Source of the DNA: Roseibium album
Lineage (GTDB): Bacteria > Pseudomonadota > Alphaproteobacteria > Rhizobiales > Stappiaceae
Length of the DNA: 64,000 nucleotides
Direction: 5' to 3'
Assembly (NCBI RefSeq): GCF_001404515.1
Contig: NZ_CXWE01000004.1
Coordinates: forward strand, 310,001-374,000
This document shows, one piece after another, positions 1-9,271 of the stretch. The first letter of the stretch is position 1. Every line of letters starts with the position of its first letter. The position numbers and the translations under genes were made by a program. Under the pieces are notes generated by a model. It made no database searches, was not told where the DNA came from, and saw nothing but the letters and a program-made list of their open reading frames with translations.

Positions 1-838
1 CACGATAGACCGCTTGACCGTTGTCGCCCGGCCGGTTGTCTCCGATACGGAACCGAACCTGGAACAGGGAAGCTTCATGACCTTCCTTGGCGTCGGCGAG
101 CCTGCTCAGAAAGCTGGGCCGATCAGCAACGTGAAGCCGATGAAACAGCCAATCAGCTTCGGTTTTCGACGGCACAAAACCCAGCACTTTCCGAACCGGG
201 CCTCCGATGACCGACACACGGCCATCCTGAGCGATTTCACAGAAAATCTCGGAAATGTTGTCGCAAACACGACGTCGAAGCGTCTCTGAAGCCGCAACTG
301 CTGCGCGCGCGCGCTTGCGGTCGAGCGATATTCTGACCGCCAGCATACCTGTATAGACCAGGGCCGCAGCGGTCGCGATCAGACGTGTTTCCGGAGAAAG
401 GATCATGAGTTGCGGCACATGGCTGGTGAAAATCGAAACGATCCCGAACAGGCCGCAGCACAATGCAGCAATACCGATTGTGACCCTTCTGCTTGACGCG
501 AATGCCGCCTCAATCGGAGGAACAAGAAGCCAAAGCAGCGCAAACGAACTGTCCCCGCCGGTCATCATGCAGATGGTGGCGACAAAGAAGGCAAACAGAC
601 CCGACGACGCGGCGATCGCATTGTCCAGATCACCGGAGCGCGACAGGTAGTGCGCAATGGGCCATTGGCTCAGCATCCATGCCAGAACCAGGATCGTTGC
701 GACATGAGGTGCACCGGCAAGGGCAAGATGCAACGGCAGAATGAACAGGGCCGCAGACCCGCTCAAGAAACAGCTTGTCAGAAACGAACGATGCAACGGT
801 GCCGAAAAATGCTCGACCGCAGCCGAGGGGTGAATCAT
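1..838 (-). CDS. Membrane sensor protein with PAS-like region, DivJ-like (3' part missing)
   Basis: Reading the minus strand from an ATG at 838 gives an open frame of about 279 codons that runs off the left edge without a stop. The first 175 or so residues are strongly hydrophobic with four to six membrane spans; a short basic linker (DRKRARAA) follows, then a soluble region from about residue 185 that looks like a PAS sensor domain (EIFCEIAQDGRVSVIGGPV, later HVADRPSFLSRL). This membrane-plus-PAS layout is that of alphaproteobacterial DivJ/PdhS-type histidine kinases, whose kinase domain would lie beyond the window. The kinase domain itself is not visible, so DivJ is inference; a membrane PAS diguanylate cyclase is an alternative. 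Confidence 0.6.
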   Translation of the reverse strand, partial: MIHPSAAVEHFSAPLHRSFLTSCFLSGSAALFILPLHLALAGAPHVATILVLAWMLSQWPIAHYLSRSGDLDNAIAASSGLFAFFVATICMMTGGDSSFALLWLLVPPIEAAFASSRRVTIGIAALCCGLFGIVSIFTSHVPQLMILSPETRLIATAAALVYTGMLAVRISLDRKRARAAVAASETLRRRVCDNISEIFCEIAQDGRVSVIGGPVRKVLGFVPSKTEADWLFHRLHVADRPSFLSRLADAKEGHEASLFQVRFRIGDNRPGDNGQAVYR

Positions 839-1226
839 TCCGTCGACACGAGCCGCACAGAACTCCCAAAAATTATGTATTTTTTTCAGAAGGTTACGCA
901 CTCTACACTACCAAACGAATATCGCGGATACTTCCGCTCACAACTCCTGTTTGATCATTGTCGGCTCCAGCGCTTAACGAACGATAAAGGTTAAAACCAA
1001 ACCGGGAAAAAAATGCGAAACCGGTCTGTTTTCAGGCACTTGTCGCAACATAGATAAAATTTGAATCAATATTTCAAAAAATACGATTTAAATACCTGAT
1101 TTATTTTATGAAAATTCGCTTCAAGCACTCAACTCGACATTCTCATGTGTCTGCTACGGTTCAACCATAACAAGCGTGCCGGGACAAAAATGGCACGCGG
1201 CATCGAACAGACTATGGGTAGCAAAA
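839..1226. other. Intergenic, A+T-rich divergent promoter region
   Basis: The gap between the leftward sensor gene and the rightward DUF5330 gene holds no convincing gene. It is A+T-rich, especially 1040-1120, and should carry both divergent promoters. I see no strong inverted repeat. Confidence 0.4.
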
Positions 1227-1679
1227 ATGTTGTTTCTTCTGAGGACGGCCTTCTGGCTCACCTTGGTGCTGGTTCTGATTCCGCTTGGCTCGGATGACGA
1301 GAGCACAAACGAAAAGGCCGCGGACGTTGATCCGGTGTCGGCCTTCCTGGCCGCGCAGGCGACCATGTCAGATATCGGCGGCTTCTGCAGCCGAAACCCG
1401 CAGGCCTGCGAAACCGGCGGCAATGCCCTGAGCGTCATTGGCAGCCGGGCACAAGACGGCGCTCGCATCGTCTATGAGTTCCTCGACACGAAAATTGCGG
1501 ATCGATCGGCGAATGAAACGCTGACAACGGGCTCCACCACTCCGGTCCGCCCCCTTGCTTCCGGCCGAGGTTCAAACGGCCAGGGGATTTTCAATCAGAT
1601 TCAAGATCCGGACTCCCAGGTGGAGACTGCCGGCGGGCCGGTTCCCCGGCCCAAACCACGCTCAGGTCAGGACACCTGA
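1227..1679 (+). CDS. DUF5330-type membrane-anchored protein
   Basis: This 150-residue protein starts with a hydrophobic helix (residues 1-21, MLFLLRTAFWLTLVLVLIPL) and continues as a hydrophilic segment containing GGFCSRNPQACETGG, a short Cys-containing motif that I associate with the DUF5330 family of alphaproteobacteria. The tail is Pro/Gly-rich and ends PRPKPRSGQDT. I chose the ATG at 1227 because the membrane helix then begins at residue 2; a GTG at 1176 in the same frame would add 17 unlike residues. Function is unknown. The gene is followed by a good hairpin terminator and looks monocistronic. Confidence 0.7.
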   Translation: MLFLLRTAFWLTLVLVLIPLGSDDESTNEKAADVDPVSAFLAAQATMSDIGGFCSRNPQACETGGNALSVIGSRAQDGARIVYEFLDTKIADRSANETLTTGSTTPVRPLASGRGSNGQGIFNQIQDPDSQVETAGGPVPRPKPRSGQDT

Positions 1680-1797
1680 GCCGACAAGTCGTTGTTCGCG
1701 GATCGTTGCCTCTGGAACAACGGCTCTTTGCGCCCCGCTAGAGCGATGTTGCACATATGCAGCAGCGACGGCTTAACTTCAGCGGCTCGTACCGCTG

Positions 1798-1845
1798 CGC
1801 CGCAGATGGAAAGCTGCCCATTTCATCTGCGGCGATTTTTTCTTT
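1798..1845 (+). terminator. Rho-independent terminator after the DUF5330 gene
   Basis: A perfect 11-bp stem (CGCCGCAGATG at 1798-1808, complement at 1824-1834) with a 15-nt loop is followed by a T-rich run (1836-1845). It is oriented to stop rightward transcription before sufE. Confidence 0.75.
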
Positions 1846-1950
1846 TGCCAAAGTCCTTCAATCTTTTTCGCCCGGCAAATCCTGTTGCTGCTGCCCGGAT
1901 TTGCACTTTGTGACATGCAGGCTATATGAAGGCGGAACAGCCCTTCAAAG

Positions 1951-2391
1951 ATGAGTGTCATGACCACCGATATCAGCGAAATTCTTGAGACATTCGATTT
2001 TCTGGACGATTGGGAAGACCGTTACAAATATCTGATCGACCTGGGCAGGGAATTGCCCGAACTGTCCTCAGACGAACGGATCGATGCAAACAAGGTGCGC
2101 GGGTGCGTGTCCCAGGTCTGGCTGATCACGAATGTGAAAGCAGGAGCAGACGGAAAATCGGTCCTGACATTCAAAGGTGACAGTGATGCGCTGATCGTTC
2201 AGGGTCTTGTGGCGATTGTCACAACCCTGTTCAACGGTAAAACCGCTCAGGAAATTCTCGATACCGATGTTGAAAGCCTTTTCGCCAAGCTTGGATTGCA
2301 GGATCATTTGACCCCGCAAAGGTCGAATGGGCTCAGGTCCATGGTCGGACGTATTCGCACTGATGCGCAAAACGCTCTTGCGGTTGCCTGA
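1951..2391 (+). CDS. sufE: SufE family Fe-S cluster assembly protein
   Basis: A 146-residue protein of the usual SufE size. SufE accepts persulfide sulfur from the cysteine desulfurase SufS and stimulates it in cytosolic Fe-S cluster assembly. The persulfide-accepting cysteine is C52 in the motif VRGCVSQVW, preceded by the conserved pattern around RYKYLIDLGRELP. The gene stands alone: no suf operon is next to it, which is common in alphaproteobacteria where sufE lies apart from sufBCDS. The start could be the ATG at 1951 or the in-frame ATG at 1960; neither has a strong Shine-Dalgarno. Confidence 0.93.
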   Translation: MSVMTTDISEILETFDFLDDWEDRYKYLIDLGRELPELSSDERIDANKVRGCVSQVWLITNVKAGADGKSVLTFKGDSDALIVQGLVAIVTTLFNGKTAQEILDTDVESLFAKLGLQDHLTPQRSNGLRSMVGRIRTDAQNALAVA

Positions 2392-2790
2392 ATAGGTCTG
2401 ATCGAACTGCCGCACTCAAGTGCTGACGAAGCAACCATTGCTGAGTTGTATCCCTGGCAATCGAGCGTTCGTGGCAGTCATTTCGCTCCGCCGATGATCA
2501 GCAGTGTCCAGGACCGAGGGTCTTCCAACACTCCCTCACTGTACGGTTGGCCTCAAACTGCCAAATAGCGTTCCTGCGAATTCACACGTTCAGGCGTTCG
2601 GGTGGTCAATGTCCATCGTCGCATTCAATGGACGGGCAGCACGGGTACGCACAGCCTTCGCCTGCATTCCGCTTCAAGTCACCTTCCCTGTGTTGAAAAT
2701 CAACTCCCCTTCGACCCAACTCAGTTCGGTCAATTTTGAAATTTCCATTGCTGTCACCATCCCCTCTTTCGCAAACACCGGGCATATGTT
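2392..2790. other. Intergenic stretch without a supported gene
   Basis: Nothing recognisable is encoded between sufE and the inverted repeat ahead of the amidase. An open frame from 2504 exists but has no family resemblance and overlaps the amidase start out of frame. Confidence 0.4.
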
Positions 2791-2815
2791 AAAAGAGAAT
2801 CATCAATTCTCTTTT
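2791..2815. promoter_or_regulatory. Inverted repeat, candidate TetR operator
   Basis: AAAAGAGAAT (2791-2800), spacer CATCA, ATTCTCTTTT (2806-2815): a perfect 10-bp inverted repeat ending 17 bp before the amidase ATG. The position fits an operator. The TetR-family gene overlapping the 3' end of the amidase is the natural candidate binder. No T-run follows, so a terminator is less likely. Confidence 0.55.
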
Positions 2816-2832
2816 CGTAACAGAGGCCCTTC

Positions 2833-4296
2833 ATGGACTATTCCGACAGGTCCGGCGCCGGTCCCATCGCCGACCGTTTTGCACTCATGGATGCAACAGA
2901 ACAGGCGAACCTGGTCCAAAGTGGCGAGGCAACCAGTCTGGAACTTGTTGAGGCGGCGATCGGGCGGATTGCCGTGTTGAATCCGAAAATCAATGCAATC
3001 GCGTGCTCGAATTTCGATCTGGCGCGGCAGCAGGCCAAATCCGTTACCGGAAAAGAGCCCTTCTCCGGTGTTCCCACCCTTATCAAGGATCTGCTTCCTT
3101 ATCCCGGGCACACAGCTGGTTTCGGATCTCGCCTACTGGACGGAGCACCGGCACTCACCAGCTCCGACTATGCGGACACCCTTCAGGCAAGCGGCCTGAT
3201 TGCATTGGGAAAAAGCACCGTCTCGGAATTCGGACTTCTTGGAACAACCGAAACACTTGCCAAAGGTGCGACACGGAACCCTTGGGACATCACGTTGTCT
3301 CCGGGAGGGTCGTCGGGCGGTGCGGTTGCGGCGGTCGCCGCAGGCATGGTTCCGATAGCACATGCATCCGATGGCGGAGGCTCGATCCGGGGCCCCTCTT
3401 CTTTCTGCGGCCTCTTCGGCTTCAAACCAGGTCGCAACAGAACGGTCTCAAACGGTGTTCCAGCCGAGATGCCAACAGCCGCGCTCCTGGCCGAACACTG
3501 CGTAAGCCGCTCCGTTCGAGACAGCGCCCGATGGCTGCAAATGACTGAAAATCGGGATCTTTCGACCAGACTACCGTCACTGGAACACCTGCGATCGTCC
3601 TTTCCGAAAAATGTCCGCATCGGATTTTATCACAATGACAGCCTGGGTCTGTCCCCGACGCCGGAGGTGGAAGCAGCACTACATGAAACCGCCCTGCTTT
3701 GCGAAACAATCGGCTGCGATGTTTTCGAGATCAAGGCGCCGTGTTTCGATCCCGAGACGACTGTTGACGCATTCTTTGACCTGACGGGATTGATGCTATC
3801 AGGTGTGTTCGCTCAAATTCGCAACATGATGGGCAACGCCTATGACGAGGATGGGCTGGAGCCCTATACATTGGAAATTGCCCGGCGCGCTAGTGATCTG
3901 GCGCCTGCAGATATCGAAATGGCACAAACAGTGTTGGCAAAAAACGCAACAAACGCAGAACGCTCGATGCAACAATGCGACGTTATTCTGAGCCCCACGG
4001 TACCCTTCGAAGCCTTTCCGCTTGGCCGATATGGTCCGGAAACTGATGTCAAAGTCCTGCAGGCTTTCACCGCAAGACTTGCTGGATACACATTTGTCTC
4101 TTCCCTGACTGGCTGGCCGGCGATGACCGTTCCCCTTCACTGGACTGACAAAGGGCTGCCTGTCGGCAGTCATTTCACAGCGCCATCCGGTAAGGATCCG
4201 CTCCTTTTTTCTCTGGCCTATCAGCTCGAACAGGCTCGGCCCTGGAAGCACCGTCTTGATGAACTGACGAAAGATCTCTTATGCCACAACGCCTGA
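2833..4296 (+). CDS. Amidase signature family hydrolase
   Basis: A 487-residue amidase, normal length for the family, which hydrolyses carboxamide bonds through a Ser-cisSer-Lys triad. All three residues are visible: K85 (PTLIKDLLPYPG), cis-Ser S160 in SPGGSSGGAVAA, and nucleophile S184 in SDGGGSIRGPSS. The substrate cannot be read from sequence; similarity in style is to 6-aminohexanoate cyclic dimer hydrolase-like amidases rather than GatA, since no gatB/gatC lies nearby. A TetR gene overlaps its 3' end by 16 bp and an inverted repeat precedes the start, so the pair is probably a substrate-inducible, self-regulated unit. Confidence 0.9.
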   Translation: MDYSDRSGAGPIADRFALMDATEQANLVQSGEATSLELVEAAIGRIAVLNPKINAIACSNFDLARQQAKSVTGKEPFSGVPTLIKDLLPYPGHTAGFGSRLLDGAPALTSSDYADTLQASGLIALGKSTVSEFGLLGTTETLAKGATRNPWDITLSPGGSSGGAVAAVAAGMVPIAHASDGGGSIRGPSSFCGLFGFKPGRNRTVSNGVPAEMPTAALLAEHCVSRSVRDSARWLQMTENRDLSTRLPSLEHLRSSFPKNVRIGFYHNDSLGLSPTPEVEAALHETALLCETIGCDVFEIKAPCFDPETTVDAFFDLTGLMLSGVFAQIRNMMGNAYDEDGLEPYTLEIARRASDLAPADIEMAQTVLAKNATNAERSMQQCDVILSPTVPFEAFPLGRYGPETDVKVLQAFTARLAGYTFVSSLTGWPAMTVPLHWTDKGLPVGSHFTAPSGKDPLLFSLAYQLEQARPWKHRLDELTKDLLCHNA

Positions 4297-4892
4297 AGTC
4301 GGAGGTTCGGGAACGGATCCTCCTTGCCGCGGCCGATATTTTTGCCGAGCATGGTTACAAGGATGCGAAACTGGCGGAAGTCGCGGGCAGATCGGGCACC
4401 GCTACCAGCAACATCTACAAGTATTTCGAAAACAAGGAAGTGCTGTTTGAGGCGGTTGTCAGTCCTCGTCTGGCTGCAACATTCCTGAAACTTCTGCGCA
4501 CGCGTATCCGTGAACTCGGCAGGATCGATCATTGGCCCGGTGCCGATGCGAAGGGATCCGAAAGTGCAAACGCGTTTCTGAACTTCTGCGTCGACAACCG
4601 CGCCGTTGTGCTCATTCTCCTGCGCGGTTCAAAGGCAACCAGATTTGCACATGTCCGCAGCCTCGTAGTCAACGAAATGGAACGGTTGACGGACGACTTC
4701 CTTCGTCACCAATCGGATACACCTTATCCGGATGCCCAGTTGCAGTTTCTCACGCACAAACTCTTCAACAGAACAGTCGAGACCATTGCAGATATCCTCG
4801 CCGAATATGAGGATCCTGCCGACATAAGGCATGCATTTGCGCTCTTCTGGCGCTACCAGCTTGCTGGCCTTGAGGCATTGCTGAAACGCTAG
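4281..4892 (+). CDS. TetR family transcriptional regulator
   Basis: A 203-residue protein with an N-terminal TetR helix-turn-helix (about residues 8-55: RERILLAAADIFAEHGYKDA, then TATSNIYKYFENKEVLFEAV) and a helical ligand-binding C-terminal part. It begins inside the amidase gene (16-bp overlap, different frame), implying translational coupling. The inferred role is repression of the amidase operon through the inverted repeat at 2791-2815, relieved by substrate or product. Confidence 0.9.
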   Translation: MPQRLKSEVRERILLAAADIFAEHGYKDAKLAEVAGRSGTATSNIYKYFENKEVLFEAVVSPRLAATFLKLLRTRIRELGRIDHWPGADAKGSESANAFLNFCVDNRAVVLILLRGSKATRFAHVRSLVVNEMERLTDDFLRHQSDTPYPDAQLQFLTHKLFNRTVETIADILAEYEDPADIRHAFALFWRYQLAGLEALLKR

Positions 4893-4904
4893 AAATATCC
4901 GCGC

Positions 4905-4932
4905 AAAAAAAGAGCTGCCGGTGGGCAGCTCT
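4905..4932 (-). terminator. Rho-independent terminator of mucR
   Basis: Stem AGAGCTGCC (4911-4919) / GGCAGCTCT (4924-4932) with a 4-nt loop. The A-run at 4905-4910 becomes a U-run on the minus strand, just after the mucR stop. It may also limit read-through from tetR. Confidence 0.75.
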
Positions 4933-4961
4933 CTTCATCAGTATTTTGGTCTGACCGGATC

Positions 4962-5378
4962 TTACTTGGAGCGCTTGCGCTGCTGTCCGAGACCCATTTT
5001 CTTGGCAAGTTCCGAACGGGCAGCTGCGTAATTCGGTGCAACCATCGGATAGTCGGCACCAAGGTCCCACTTGTCCCGGTATTCTTCCGGCGTCATGTTG
5101 TAATGAGTACGCAGGTGACGCTTGAGAGACTTGAACTTCTTGCCGTCTTCCAGGCAGATGATGTAGTCGGGCATGACCGATTTCTTGACCGGGACAGCGG
5201 GCTTGAGCGGCTCCGGCTCCGGCTCGTTGGAAGCGGATGCCGTTTTCTGCAGCGCGCCATGCACTTCATTGATCAGGCTCGGCAGATCAGTTGAAGCAAC
5301 CGTATTGTTGCTCACATATGCAGAGACGATGTCCGCCGTAAGATCAATCAGATTAGCATCCACCGGATTGTCAGTCAT
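4962..5378 (-). CDS. mucR: MucR/Ros family zinc-finger transcriptional regulator
   Basis: A 138-residue protein with the MucR/Ros layout: an N-terminal helical oligomerisation part, a Pro/Glu/Lys linker ([14 protein letters not shown]), then the prokaryotic C2H2 finger [18 protein letters not shown] and the conserved GMTPEEYR-like motif ([11 protein letters not shown]). MucR proteins are H-NS-like regulators that bind A+T-rich promoter DNA and act on exopolysaccharide, motility and cell-cycle genes in Hyphomicrobiales. The 320-bp region upstream is A+T-rich, consistent with the autoregulation known for the family. The gene is transcribed alone and ends at a strong hairpin. Confidence 0.93.
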   Translation of the reverse strand: MTDNPVDANLIDLTADIVSAYVSNNTVASTDLPSLINEVHGALQKTASASNEPEPEPLKPAVPVKKSVMPDYIICLEDGKKFKSLKRHLRTHYNMTPEEYRDKWDLGADYPMVAPNYAAARSELAKKMGLGQQRKRSK

Positions 5379-5697
5379 ATTTCACCCGTTCTCTTCCAAA
5401 TTTGAATTAAGCTTCGGTGTAAACCTGCAAGTAATTTGTTCCGAAAACGCTTGAAAAATTACGTTACTTGCGGAATTAGAAATCAATAGCGATTCTACTT
5501 TGCAGGTGATTGTCACAGCCTTATATCGCTGCTTTCCTTCTTATACAACCCCGAAAATCAAATAAAAAACATTTCTCGGCAATAATAATCAAATTCTATA
5601 AATACCGACTATTTCGTATATATCGAAATCGACAATGGACTAATAGTATTCCCTTACGCCAGTCTTCCGGTTTCGCAAGGCTGTTGTGCGCCCAAGC
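5379..5697. promoter_or_regulatory. A+T-rich mucR upstream region
   Basis: No gene is supported here. The stretch, especially 5530-5650, is rich in A/T runs and T-A steps, the sort of DNA MucR proteins bind. It holds the mucR promoter and the end of the mrp transcript; I see no clear terminator for the latter. Confidence 0.4.
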
Positions 5698-6042
5698 TCA
5701 CTCGTTTGGCCGAACGGTCTCGGCCAATGCGTCGATTTTGGTATCAGCGCAGGGGCGATATCCTGCCGCATATGCAGCTTTTGCCAATAAATGGGCCGAA
5801 ATTGGGGCTGTCAGCAGGAAGAAGACGACACCGGCAATAGCGCGTGTCACAACGGAAAGGTCGCCGGCCTCCACAGCCAGCGCAAGCAGCATGAGGCCCG
5901 AGCCGAGTGTGCCGGCCTTTGATGCGGCATGTGTTCGCATGTACACGTCCTTCAGCCGGACGAGGCCGAGCGAGGCGACAAAGGCAAAACATGCACCTGT
6001 GATCAGCATCAGACCGGTTACGATATCAACGATCGCACTCAT
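5698..6042 (-). CDS. mnhG: Monovalent cation/H+ antiporter subunit G
   Basis: A 114-residue membrane protein with the MnhG/MrpG/PhaG pattern: three membrane helices and the conserved segment [21 protein letters not shown]. It is the last subunit of the Mrp complex, a multi-subunit Na+(K+)/H+ antiporter of the inner membrane needed for pH and salt tolerance. Its ATG overlaps the mnhF stop by 4 bp (ATGA), as expected for a stoichiometric operon. Confidence 0.92.
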   Translation of the reverse strand: MSAIVDIVTGLMLITGACFAFVASLGLVRLKDVYMRTHAASKAGTLGSGLMLLALAVEAGDLSVVTRAIAGVVFFLLTAPISAHLLAKAAYAAGYRPCADTKIDALAETVRPNE

Positions 6043-6395
6043 TGGCCTGCCTCCCTGCGTTTGATGCTTTCCTCGACCTCTTCCATGATGGTTTCGTCAC
6101 CCGCCATTCCCCGGTTGAGGATGAAACGTGCAAACGCCACCGTTGCAAGGAAGCCGACGAGGCCCAGCGTGATGGCAATATCGATATAGAGATAGATTCC
6201 CGTGGAAACGCCGATTGCGGCAATGAAGCCGATACCGACGGCAACAAGCATGTCCAGCGCAACGACCCTGTCAGGCAACCCCGGTCCTTTGACTGTCCTG
6301 TAAACGATCACCATGAAGGCGACAGTCAGAATTCCAAGCGAAATCTTGACTGCAATGCCCAGGAACTGAGACGCAAACAACTCAAATGGGGTCAT
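6039..6395 (-). CDS. mnhF: Monovalent cation/H+ antiporter subunit F
   Basis: A 118-residue protein with three hydrophobic helices and the MrpF motif [19 protein letters not shown]. It overlaps both neighbours by 4 bp. It belongs to the seven-subunit Mrp antiporter; the small subunits are required for complex assembly. Confidence 0.92.
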   Translation of the reverse strand: MTPFELFASQFLGIAVKISLGILTVAFMVIVYRTVKGPGLPDRVVALDMLVAVGIGFIAAIGVSTGIYLYIDIAITLGLVGFLATVAFARFILNRGMAGDETIMEEVEESIKRREAGQ

Positions 6396-6868
6396 CTGAA
6401 TGCCTCCATGATCTTGCGCTCAAATCCGTTCTTGATGTCATCGATCGTTGCCTGCGGATCCGGAACGTCAATGCAGTGGATGAAGAGCGTCTTGCGATCC
6501 TCCGATACATCCACCGACAATGTGCCGGGCGTCAAGGTAATGAGATTTGCAAGCATTGTGATTTCGAAATCCGTGTCGACAGTCAACGGGAGAGCAATGA
6601 TGCCCGGTTCAAGCTCGATTTTTGGCCTGAGCACGATCAACGCGACCCTCCAGGCCGACAGGACCAGTTCCCGTACGAAGGTTACGGCCAGCCCGACCGA
6701 TTTTCCGAACCGCCGAAAATACGCCGACGTGCCCACTTGCTCCCGGATCAGATAGAGCGCCCCTGACCCAAGCACAAATCCGAAAGCGAGATTGACCTCC
6801 GAAAAACTGCCTGTAACAGCTCCCCAGGCCAGCGCCATGAGAATGTTGATGAGAAAGAGGCTCGTCAT
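6392..6868 (-). CDS. mnhE: Monovalent cation/H+ antiporter subunit E
   Basis: A 158-residue MrpE-type protein: two N-terminal membrane helices, then a soluble part with [19 protein letters not shown], the family's most conserved segment. The gene overlaps mnhD and mnhF by 4 bp each. It is part of the inner-membrane Mrp complex. Confidence 0.92.
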   Translation of the reverse strand: MTSLFLINILMALAWGAVTGSFSEVNLAFGFVLGSGALYLIREQVGTSAYFRRFGKSVGLAVTFVRELVLSAWRVALIVLRPKIELEPGIIALPLTVDTDFEITMLANLITLTPGTLSVDVSEDRKTLFIHCIDVPDPQATIDDIKNGFERKIMEAFR

Positions 6869-8469
6869 CCCTGCTCTCCAAAGACTGAGCGAATGTAGCC
6901 GAGCGGATCAACGACACTGCTCGCACCCTGCGTCGATAACTCTATCATCCATTCCGGTTGGATGCCGAAATAGACGACAAGTGCGGTGAGAATGCCTAGA
7001 GGCAGCCAGATCGCACCGCTTGCAAGATCCGATTGCGATGACCCGGACACCTCGACGCTTTTTCCATCGGGCGTGCCTTCCGGCCCGCCCCGCCAGAAAG
7101 CGAAAATCCAGATGCGCCCCATGGCAAGTGTCGTCAGGAAACCGCTCACAAGAATGGCTGCTCCCAGCCAGAACCGGTCATCTTTAAAAGCGGCGTCGAC
7201 CAGCATGATCTTCGGCCAGAAGCCGGAAAAGGGCGGCAGGCCCGACACGGCAAATGCCAAAATCAGAAACACGCCCGCAAACGCAATGCTCTTCTGATAG
7301 AGCCCTCCCAGCTTCCTGAGATTGTAGGAGCCACCCATCATGTTCATGATCCCGGCGGACATGTAGAGCGCTGTCATCACAATGATGGAATGCACCGCAT
7401 AGAAAATCGCGCCCGATATGGCCAGCGTGGCGACCTCGCTGTTGGATGCAACAGCAACGCCCGCCAGCATCGATCCGATCCCGGCGATGACCAGATACCC
7501 CAGCAACCTCCTGATCTCGGTCTGTGCCAGAGCGCCCAGCGCACCGGTCATCAGCGTAACGATGGCAACCAGGCCGAATATATCGGCCATGTAGCCGAGT
7601 GAAGCAGGCAGGATGAGTACAAAGATCCTGATCAGGGCATAGACACCGACCTTTGTCAGCAGTCCTGCAAACACGGCGGACACAACGATGTTCGGCGTAT
7701 GATAGGAGGCCGGCAGCCAGAAATTGACGGGAAAGGCGGCCGCCTTCATGGCAAAGGCAAGAAAATAAAGCGCTGCAACGGTTGCAAGTGTTCCCGAGGC
7801 CGGGTTTTCCAGTTCGGCAACCTTGATGGCGATATCGGCCATGTTGAGTGTACCGAAAATACCGTAAAGCAGGCCCGTTGCGATCAGAAACAGGTTGGTC
7901 CCGACCAGGTTGAGCACCCCGTATTTCACGGCTCCGTCCAGCTGGATCCGGTCATTGCCGAGAATGAGCAGGCCGTAGGACGAAATCAGCAGAACCTCGA
8001 ACCAGACATAAAGGTTGAAGATATCGGCTGTCAGGAAGGAACCGCACACCCCTGTCATGAGCAGCAAAAGGAACGGATAGAACCCGTATCTGCGTCCGGA
8101 ATTGCTGACCGTCTTCATGCCGAACACACCGGCACAAAAGGCAACAACCGAGCCGATGAATGTCAGGGTGGCTCCAAGGGTGTCGGCGGTCACCGCGATC
8201 CCGAAAGGCGGCAACCAGTTGCCCATCACCATCGTGATGACGCCGTGGTCCAGAACCCGGACCAGCAATGCAAAGCTGGCCAGAACGAGCACGCCGAGCA
8301 GCGTTATGCCAAGCTTCGGCTGAAGATCGGTGTGCTTGCGCAACATCAGGCAAAGCGCCCCGCCGAGCATCGTGATCAGGGACGGCGCGACAATGAGCCA
8401 GTCCCCCGCCGCGATGGGCGTCGTGATCATTGCGTCGGCATAGTCAACGGAAACAGAAGAGCCTGCCAT
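6865..8469 (-). CDS. mnhD: Monovalent cation/H+ antiporter subunit D
   Basis: A 534-residue polytopic protein homologous to complex I subunits NuoM/NuoN (proton-translocating family), with about 14 helices and conserved stretches such as MKAAAFPVNFWLPASYHTPN and FAVSGLPPFSGFWPK. MrpD is one of the two large subunits expected to form the ion path. It follows mnhC after a 5-nt gap. Confidence 0.94.
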   Translation of the reverse strand: MAGSSVSVDYADAMITTPIAAGDWLIVAPSLITMLGGALCLMLRKHTDLQPKLGITLLGVLVLASFALLVRVLDHGVITMVMGNWLPPFGIAVTADTLGATLTFIGSVVAFCAGVFGMKTVSNSGRRYGFYPFLLLLMTGVCGSFLTADIFNLYVWFEVLLISSYGLLILGNDRIQLDGAVKYGVLNLVGTNLFLIATGLLYGIFGTLNMADIAIKVAELENPASGTLATVAALYFLAFAMKAAAFPVNFWLPASYHTPNIVVSAVFAGLLTKVGVYALIRIFVLILPASLGYMADIFGLVAIVTLMTGALGALAQTEIRRLLGYLVIAGIGSMLAGVAVASNSEVATLAISGAIFYAVHSIIVMTALYMSAGIMNMMGGSYNLRKLGGLYQKSIAFAGVFLILAFAVSGLPPFSGFWPKIMLVDAAFKDDRFWLGAAILVSGFLTTLAMGRIWIFAFWRGGPEGTPDGKSVEVSGSSQSDLASGAIWLPLGILTALVVYFGIQPEWMIELSTQGASSVVDPLGYIRSVFGEQG

Positions 8470-8474
8470 AAAGC

Positions 8475-8852
8475 TTAGTACCCTTGAGGCGGAGTTTGGT
8501 CGTTTTCAGGTTCGGCCACACGCATCTTGTTGACCTCGTCGGTTCCAAGTTCCTGATACGCGCGAAACGCCAGAACCAGGAGAAATGCAAAAAACGAAAA
8601 CGAGATCACGATCGCGGTCAGAACCAGAGCCTGCGGCAGTGGATTGGCCGTTGCCGTTTCCGGCGTGTAGAGATGCGCCGGGATCAGTGGTGGTATTTCC
8701 CGCGTGAGCCGGCCATTGGTGAATATGAGCATGTTCACCGCATTTCCGAGGATGGCAATGCCGAGCAAGATCCGCACGAGCTGCTTGGACAGCATGAGAT
8801 AGACAGCAACCATAAAGAACAGGCTGATCAGGACTGTGACGCCGGTTTCCAT
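8475..8852 (-). CDS. mnhC: Monovalent cation/H+ antiporter subunit C
   Basis: A 125-residue NuoK-like protein with three helices and the MrpC pattern GIAILGNAVNMLIFTNG and PLPQALVLTAIVI. Its ATG overlaps the mnhB stop (ATGA at 8852). The C-terminus is hydrophilic. It is an integral subunit of the Mrp complex. Confidence 0.92.
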   Translation of the reverse strand: METGVTVLISLFFMVAVYLMLSKQLVRILLGIAILGNAVNMLIFTNGRLTREIPPLIPAHLYTPETATANPLPQALVLTAIVISFSFFAFLLVLAFRAYQELGTDEVNKMRVAEPENDQTPPQGY

Positions 8853-9271
8853 CAGTCCGACTCCCTTTCTTCCAGCGCAAGGGCGATGGAGCCGATTGCC
8901 CCGACGACCACGAGGTAGACGCCGATATCGAAGACAAGCGGCGTCGACAGGGCAACCTCGACATCAAAGAAATCGAATATCAGCCACTGGCTTGTCATGA
9001 AGGCCTGTCCCCTGAAGAAGGACACGACGCCGGCAAGCGCTCCGATGAACAGCCCGAACCCGGAAATACCCATCGGGTGAAACACGATGGCCCGCCTCAC
9101 CGAAGCGACACCGCAGGCGATCCCGAAAATCGCCAGCGCCGAGGCCGCGATCAGCCCGCCGATGAAACCGCCTCCCGGCTCATTGTGCCCGCGAAGGAGC
9201 ACGAAGATGGAAAACAGAACCATCAGCGCAGCAAGATAGGGTGCAATGGTGCGGAAAATGACCGTGCGCAT
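8852..9271 (-). CDS. mnhB: Monovalent cation/H+ antiporter subunit B
   Basis: A 139-residue MnhB/MrpB protein with four helices and the motif [18 protein letters not shown] typical of the family. Because mnhB is separate from mnhA here, the operon is the seven-gene type rather than the six-gene type with fused A and B. ATGA overlaps occur at both ends. Confidence 0.93.
   Translation of the reverse strand: MRTVIFRTIAPYLAALMVLFSIFVLLRGHNEPGGGFIGGLIAASALAIFGIACGVASVRRAIVFHPMGISGFGLFIGALAGVVSFFRGQAFMTSQWLIFDFFDVEVALSTPLVFDIGVYLVVVGAIGSIALALEERESD

Noticed and set aside
970-994. Two TTAA elements considered as a CtrA site near the DivJ-like gene
   Set aside because: The spacing is 13 bp instead of the 7 bp of TTAA-N7-TTAA.
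2504-2980. 158-codon plus-strand frame between sufE and the amidase
   Set aside because: It overlaps the amidase start out of frame, spans the inverted repeat, and has no recognisable composition or motif.
5510-6064. 184-codon plus-strand frame
   Set aside because: Mostly antisense to mnhG; the N-terminal part translates A+T-rich mucR upstream DNA.
7699-8478. 259-codon plus-strand frame inside mnhD
   Set aside because: Antisense shadow of a strongly conserved gene; charged low-complexity translation typical of such shadows.
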